DNA from: Methylovulum sp.
Lineage (GTDB): Bacteria; Pseudomonadota; Gammaproteobacteria; Methylococcales; Methylomonadaceae
Assembly (NCBI GenBank): GCA_028713595.1
Contig: JAQTNZ010000062.1
Location: forward strand, 1-9,325
DNA: 9,325 nt
Direction of reading: 5' to 3'
Positions 7,184-9,325 of this stretch are shown here, piece by piece (positions within the stretch are counted from its first letter, which is position 1; each line of letters begins with the position of its first letter). The position numbers and the translations under genes were made by a program. The notes under the pieces were generated by a model. It was not told the DNA's origin. It saw nothing but the letters and a program-made list of their open reading frames with translations, and ran no database searches.

Positions 7184-8701
7184 ATGGATGCCTTGGTCAT
7201 TTTAATCCCCTTGCTGCCCTTATTGGCGGCGGCAATCATCGGCACTGGCTTATTGTCCGGCCTGTTGCCGCGTGGGCAACGGGAAACGCTCAGCACCGAT
7301 TTAGCGACCTGGGCACTGGTCTTGGCTTGGCCCATGGCGATGGCTTTGGCGGTCGGGGATGTGTTGGGCAAAAACCACGGCTATTTCAACCTCGGCCCTT
7401 GGTTGAGCAGCGATAGCTTGACTATCCGTGCCAATTTTACCACCCAAGGTTTCAATGTCTGGCTGGCGGTGTTGTTGGCCTTATTGCTGGCGATTATCAG
7501 CCGTTTTTCCAGCCCTGCCTTGCACCTGCAAGCCGGTTTCCACCGTTTTTTTGCCGCCCTTAGCCTGTTCGCCGCCGCCATGTTGCTGGCGGTGTTGTCC
7601 GCCAACTTAGTCGGCACCTTGTTTGGCTGGGTACTCGCCGAACTGTGCGGCTATTGGCTGGTGGCCTATCATTATCAACAAGCCCGCGCCACTGAAAACG
7701 CCACGCGGGTGTTCATCACCCAACGCGTAGGCGATGCCGGTTTTATGCTGGGCATTAGCTTGTGTTATGCCTGGACGGATAGCGTCAACTGGGCGCAGTT
7801 GCAAGTTTCGGCCAGTGAATTGTCGATAGGGCAGGCGACTGGGATTAGCTTGTGCTTTGCCTTGGCAGCGTTTGCCAAGGCCGCGCTGGTGCCGTTTTCG
7901 CCGTGGTTGGTCAGAACCTTAGATGAACCGGCACCTGTCAGTTTGATCCTGGTTCATTTGGGCGTGTTCGTTATTATCGTCTTGGAAGCGGTGTTCATGC
8001 AGTCGCCTTTCGCCCGCGCCGTGCTAGGCTTGGGAGGGCTTATCACCGTTGCTTATGCTTTCCTTATCGGCAAAACTCAAACCAGCTCACGCGGGGCTTT
8101 GCTGTTTGCGTGTCTGGGACAAGTTGGGTTGATGTTTTTTGAATGTGCGCTCGGGTTGTGGGAGCTGGCAAGCTGGCATTTATGTGCCAATCTGACCGTA
8201 AGTTGCCTACAACGCTTGCTATGGGCGGACACGCCCAAGATAGCTTCCGCCGCACCGCGTTTAGTGCCTGTTAGGCTTTATCTGTTATCGTTACAGCAAT
8301 GTTGGTTAGATCAAATCGCCGATTGGGCCTTGGTAAAACCCGTGCGCGGTTTGGCGCAAGATTTAAGTTATGTCGATGACCGTATTATCGACCGCTTGGT
8401 CGGTCTGCCTTCGGCTGAAGTATTGCCCCTATTGGCAGGCTATGAAGATATGGATATAGGCAACGAACCGCAACCGACCATCCCGTTTTCGCAAAGCAGT
8501 GGCTTGGCGGGTAAGCTCACCGAATGGCTGTCAGCCCTATTGCATTGGTTTGAAGTACGGCTAGTGCAACGCAATCCCAGCAAGCACACTTTCGCCTATG
8601 TGCGGCAAGTCGGACATGCCGTTAATCGTTTTGAGGGGCTTATTTTACGGCCTAGATATTTGGTGTTGTTTGTTTGTATTACTTTTTTGGTGGCTTTTTA
8701 G
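7184..8701 (+). CDS. NuoL-like proton-translocating membrane subunit, internally shortened
   Basis: The 505-residue inner-membrane protein belongs to the complex I / Mrp antiporter-like (Proton_antipo_M) superfamily. Helices occur at about 3-28, 42-60, 90-106, 121-140, 143-163, 183-197, 218-236, 252-271, 278-296, 303-322 and 325-346. NuoL landmarks include GW...ELCGYWLVAY (148-161), TQRVGDAGF (179-187), AKAALVPFSPWL (231-242) with the TM7-type lysine K232, EPAPVS (248-253), and LGQVGLMFF (311-319). The usual WE glutamate of TM5 is V150, with E153 one turn later, and the NuoL HAFFK-type motif after H332 is degenerate (S340 at the lysine position). The segment carrying NuoL TM12-15 is missing: the chain passes directly to a NuoL C-terminal-like part, WALVKP (381-386) and a last helix at 491-505. 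It is shorter than E. coli NuoL (613 residues). The ATG has a weak ribosome binding site (TAAAGAA). Since no nuo genes surround it, it is probably a DabB-like or other complex I-derived subunit, not respiratory NuoL. Confidence 0.85.
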   Translation: MDALVILIPLLPLLAAAIIGTGLLSGLLPRGQRETLSTDLATWALVLAWPMAMALAVGDVLGKNHGYFNLGPWLSSDSLTIRANFTTQGFNVWLAVLLALLLAIISRFSSPALHLQAGFHRFFAALSLFAAAMLLAVLSANLVGTLFGWVLAELCGYWLVAYHYQQARATENATRVFITQRVGDAGFMLGISLCYAWTDSVNWAQLQVSASELSIGQATGISLCFALAAFAKAALVPFSPWLVRTLDEPAPVSLILVHLGVFVIIVLEAVFMQSPFARAVLGLGGLITVAYAFLIGKTQTSSRGALLFACLGQVGLMFFECALGLWELASWHLCANLTVSCLQRLLWADTPKIASAAPRLVPVRLYLLSLQQCWLDQIADWALVKPVRGLAQDLSYVDDRIIDRLVGLPSAEVLPLLAGYEDMDIGNEPQPTIPFSQSSGLAGKLTEWLSALLHWFEVRLVQRNPSKHTFAYVRQVGHAVNRFEGLILRPRYLVLFVCITFLVAF

Positions 8702-8708
8702 ATAGGCG

Positions 8709-8758
8709 TATGTCTGATGCCGTCATTGAAATTAGCCTGCAAATTTTAGGCAGACATA
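8709..8758 (+). terminator. Stem-loop just after the NuoL-like gene
   Basis: TATGTCTG (8709-8716) pairs perfectly with CAGACATA (8751-8758), 8 bases after the NuoL-like stop codon, with additional pairing possible inside (CC with GG beside a short bulge, or TAGCCT with AGGC). The sequence after it is A-rich, not T-rich, on the plus strand, so it is not a standard intrinsic terminator and may instead stabilise the 3' end. Confidence 0.3.
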
Positions 8759-8913
8759 AGATAAAATAAAATTTAGAGTGGGTTAACCATAACCCAGACA
8801 AAAGCTATGGAAAAATGGTGCAAGATATTGAATATCAAGTGACCATGTCAAAACTGTCAAGCAAGTCGATCCGGCTGGCAGCATATAAAGCCCTAGCTTA
8901 TTGGGTGACATAA
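8710..8913 (+). pseudogene. Possible broken small gene with one in-frame stop
   Basis: Reading from the ATG at 8710 gives MSDAVIEISLQILGRHKIK, then a TAA at 8767-8769. The same frame continues without a further stop through 8911-8913, encoding a stretch that includes EWVNHNPDKSYGKMVQDIEY and SIRLAAYKALAYWV. The 68-codon frame thus has a single internal stop and protein-like composition in its second half. The only ATG codons after the stop are at 8815 and 8845, without a good ribosome binding site. I do not recognise the product. A chance frame of this length is quite possible in noncoding DNA, so the call is tentative. Confidence 0.25.
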
Positions 8914-8948
8914 TATTAATGTCCTGATTAGGGTGGCTAAGGGGGGCA

Positions 8949-8954
8949 TATAAT
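8949..8954 (+). promoter_or_regulatory. Candidate -10 element for the NuoM-like gene
   Basis: An exact TATAAT lies 130 bases upstream of the NuoM-like start, in the gap that separates it from the NuoL-like gene. The best hexamer near -35 (around 8924-8931) is a poor match to TTGACA. If used, it would let the NuoM-like gene be transcribed independently. Confidence 0.25.
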
Positions 8955-9084
8955 TTGAGTCAGTAGTAAAGCTTTAGCTTCATTAAGCCTCGGCCAATTT
9001 TCTGGGTTCTATCTCCGTTTCCGCTTAAAATGGCCTCTCTTGGCAACATGCGCTTTTTCGCACTCACACCTTAAGCATAACTCC

Positions 9085-9325
9085 ATGACACCCCCCATGA
9101 CTTTGTGGTCACAAACCGCCGCTTTCCCCGTGCTTACCACGCTGACCTTGATCCCGTTGCTGGCGATGATTGCCATTTTGCTGTCAAGCTCGCCTAAAGC
9201 GTCGTTGCGGTTGGGTTTTGCCGGCACCTTATTAAATGTCGCCTTGAGCGTTTATCTGCTGGTGGTGTTTGATAATCAAGCGACTGGGCTGCAATTGCTG
9301 GAAAGTGTCCATCTCGGTTGGCTTA
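9085..9325 (+). CDS. NuoM-like proton-translocating membrane subunit, 5' part
   Basis: The frame opens at ATG 9085 (a second in-frame ATG at 9097 is possible) and stays open for 80 codons to the window edge, so the gene is cut off on the right. The visible part has two hydrophobic helices at about 15-33 (LTTLTLIPLLAMIAILL) and 43-62, then DNQATGLQLLESVHLGWL at 63-80. This is the pattern at the N-terminus of NuoM/NuoL-type subunits, where a second helix is followed by an extracytoplasmic segment with an F-x-E-x-x-x-W-like motif. Its place behind a NuoL-like gene supports the call. No strong ribosome binding site is seen before either ATG. The catalytic region is outside the window, so the exact family (NuoM, DabB-like, MrpD-like) cannot be settled. 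Confidence 0.7.
   Translation, partial: MTPPMTLWSQTAAFPVLTTLTLIPLLAMIAILLSSSPKASLRLGFAGTLLNVALSVYLLVVFDNQATGLQLLESVHLGWL

Larger units (their letters stand above)
8702..9084. other. Long gap between the NuoL-like and NuoM-like genes
   Basis: These 383 bases hold no intact gene and are more AT-rich than the flanking genes, notably at 8755-8780. The stretch contains a stem-loop near the NuoL-like stop codon, a possible broken small reading frame (8710-8913), a short hairpin TGGGTT/AACCCA (8779-8784 with 8791-8796), a TATAAT at 8949-8954 and a small palindrome TAAAGCTTTA at 8967-8976. Such a gap is unexpected between two subunit genes of the same complex. Confidence 0.5.

Noticed and set aside
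8797..8925. 42-codon minus-strand frame in the gap after the NuoL-like gene
   Set aside because: No ribosome binding site or recognisable product; the plus-strand frame over the same bases looks more protein-like.
9009..9227. 72-codon minus-strand frame over the NuoM-like start
   Set aside because: It is antisense to the NuoM-like coding region, which has clear transmembrane helices and family-like pattern.

Overview
The window looks like a chromosomal segment of a gammaproteobacterium of intermediate GC. The strongest taxonomic evidence is a full-length bacterial SMC gene overlapping a zipA gene, because ZipA is essentially confined to Gammaproteobacteria. An NADH-dehydrogenase-like antiporter gene pair outside any visible nuo operon is compatible with a chemolithotroph or methanotroph relative, but the lineage within the class is an inference only.

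Layout. Positions 1-317 contain no gene I can support. They hold nested inverted repeats (1-110) and a GC-rich hairpin (266-298) just past the end of the first gene. Positions 318-1364 (minus strand) encode a polytopic membrane protein of unknown function with many histidines in or beside its helices. Positions 1365-1894 are a divergent intergenic region of 530 bases. Positions 1895-6315 (plus) hold smc and zipA, overlapping by one base (TAATG): chromosome condensation/segregation and FtsZ anchoring at the septum. ligA, often found next, is absent. A glutathione S-transferase family gene (6442-7071, plus) follows instead. Positions 7184-8701 (plus) encode a shortened NuoL-like proton-translocating membrane subunit. 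After a gap of about 383 bases with no intact gene, the 5' part of a NuoM-like subunit begins at about 9085 and runs off the window.

How the genes relate. smc and zipA form a cell-cycle unit. The NuoL-like and NuoM-like genes are probably two membrane subunits of one ion-coupled complex that is not respiratory complex I; by analogy with DAB-type inorganic-carbon systems or cyanobacterial NdhF/NdhD CO2-uptake modules, a soluble partner may lie beyond the right edge. The most unusual features are the internally shortened NuoL-like protein with altered proton-path residues, the gap separating it from its partner, which carries a possible broken small reading frame, and the histidine-rich membrane protein. 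No rRNA, tRNA, CRISPR array, insertion sequence or phage gene was seen.
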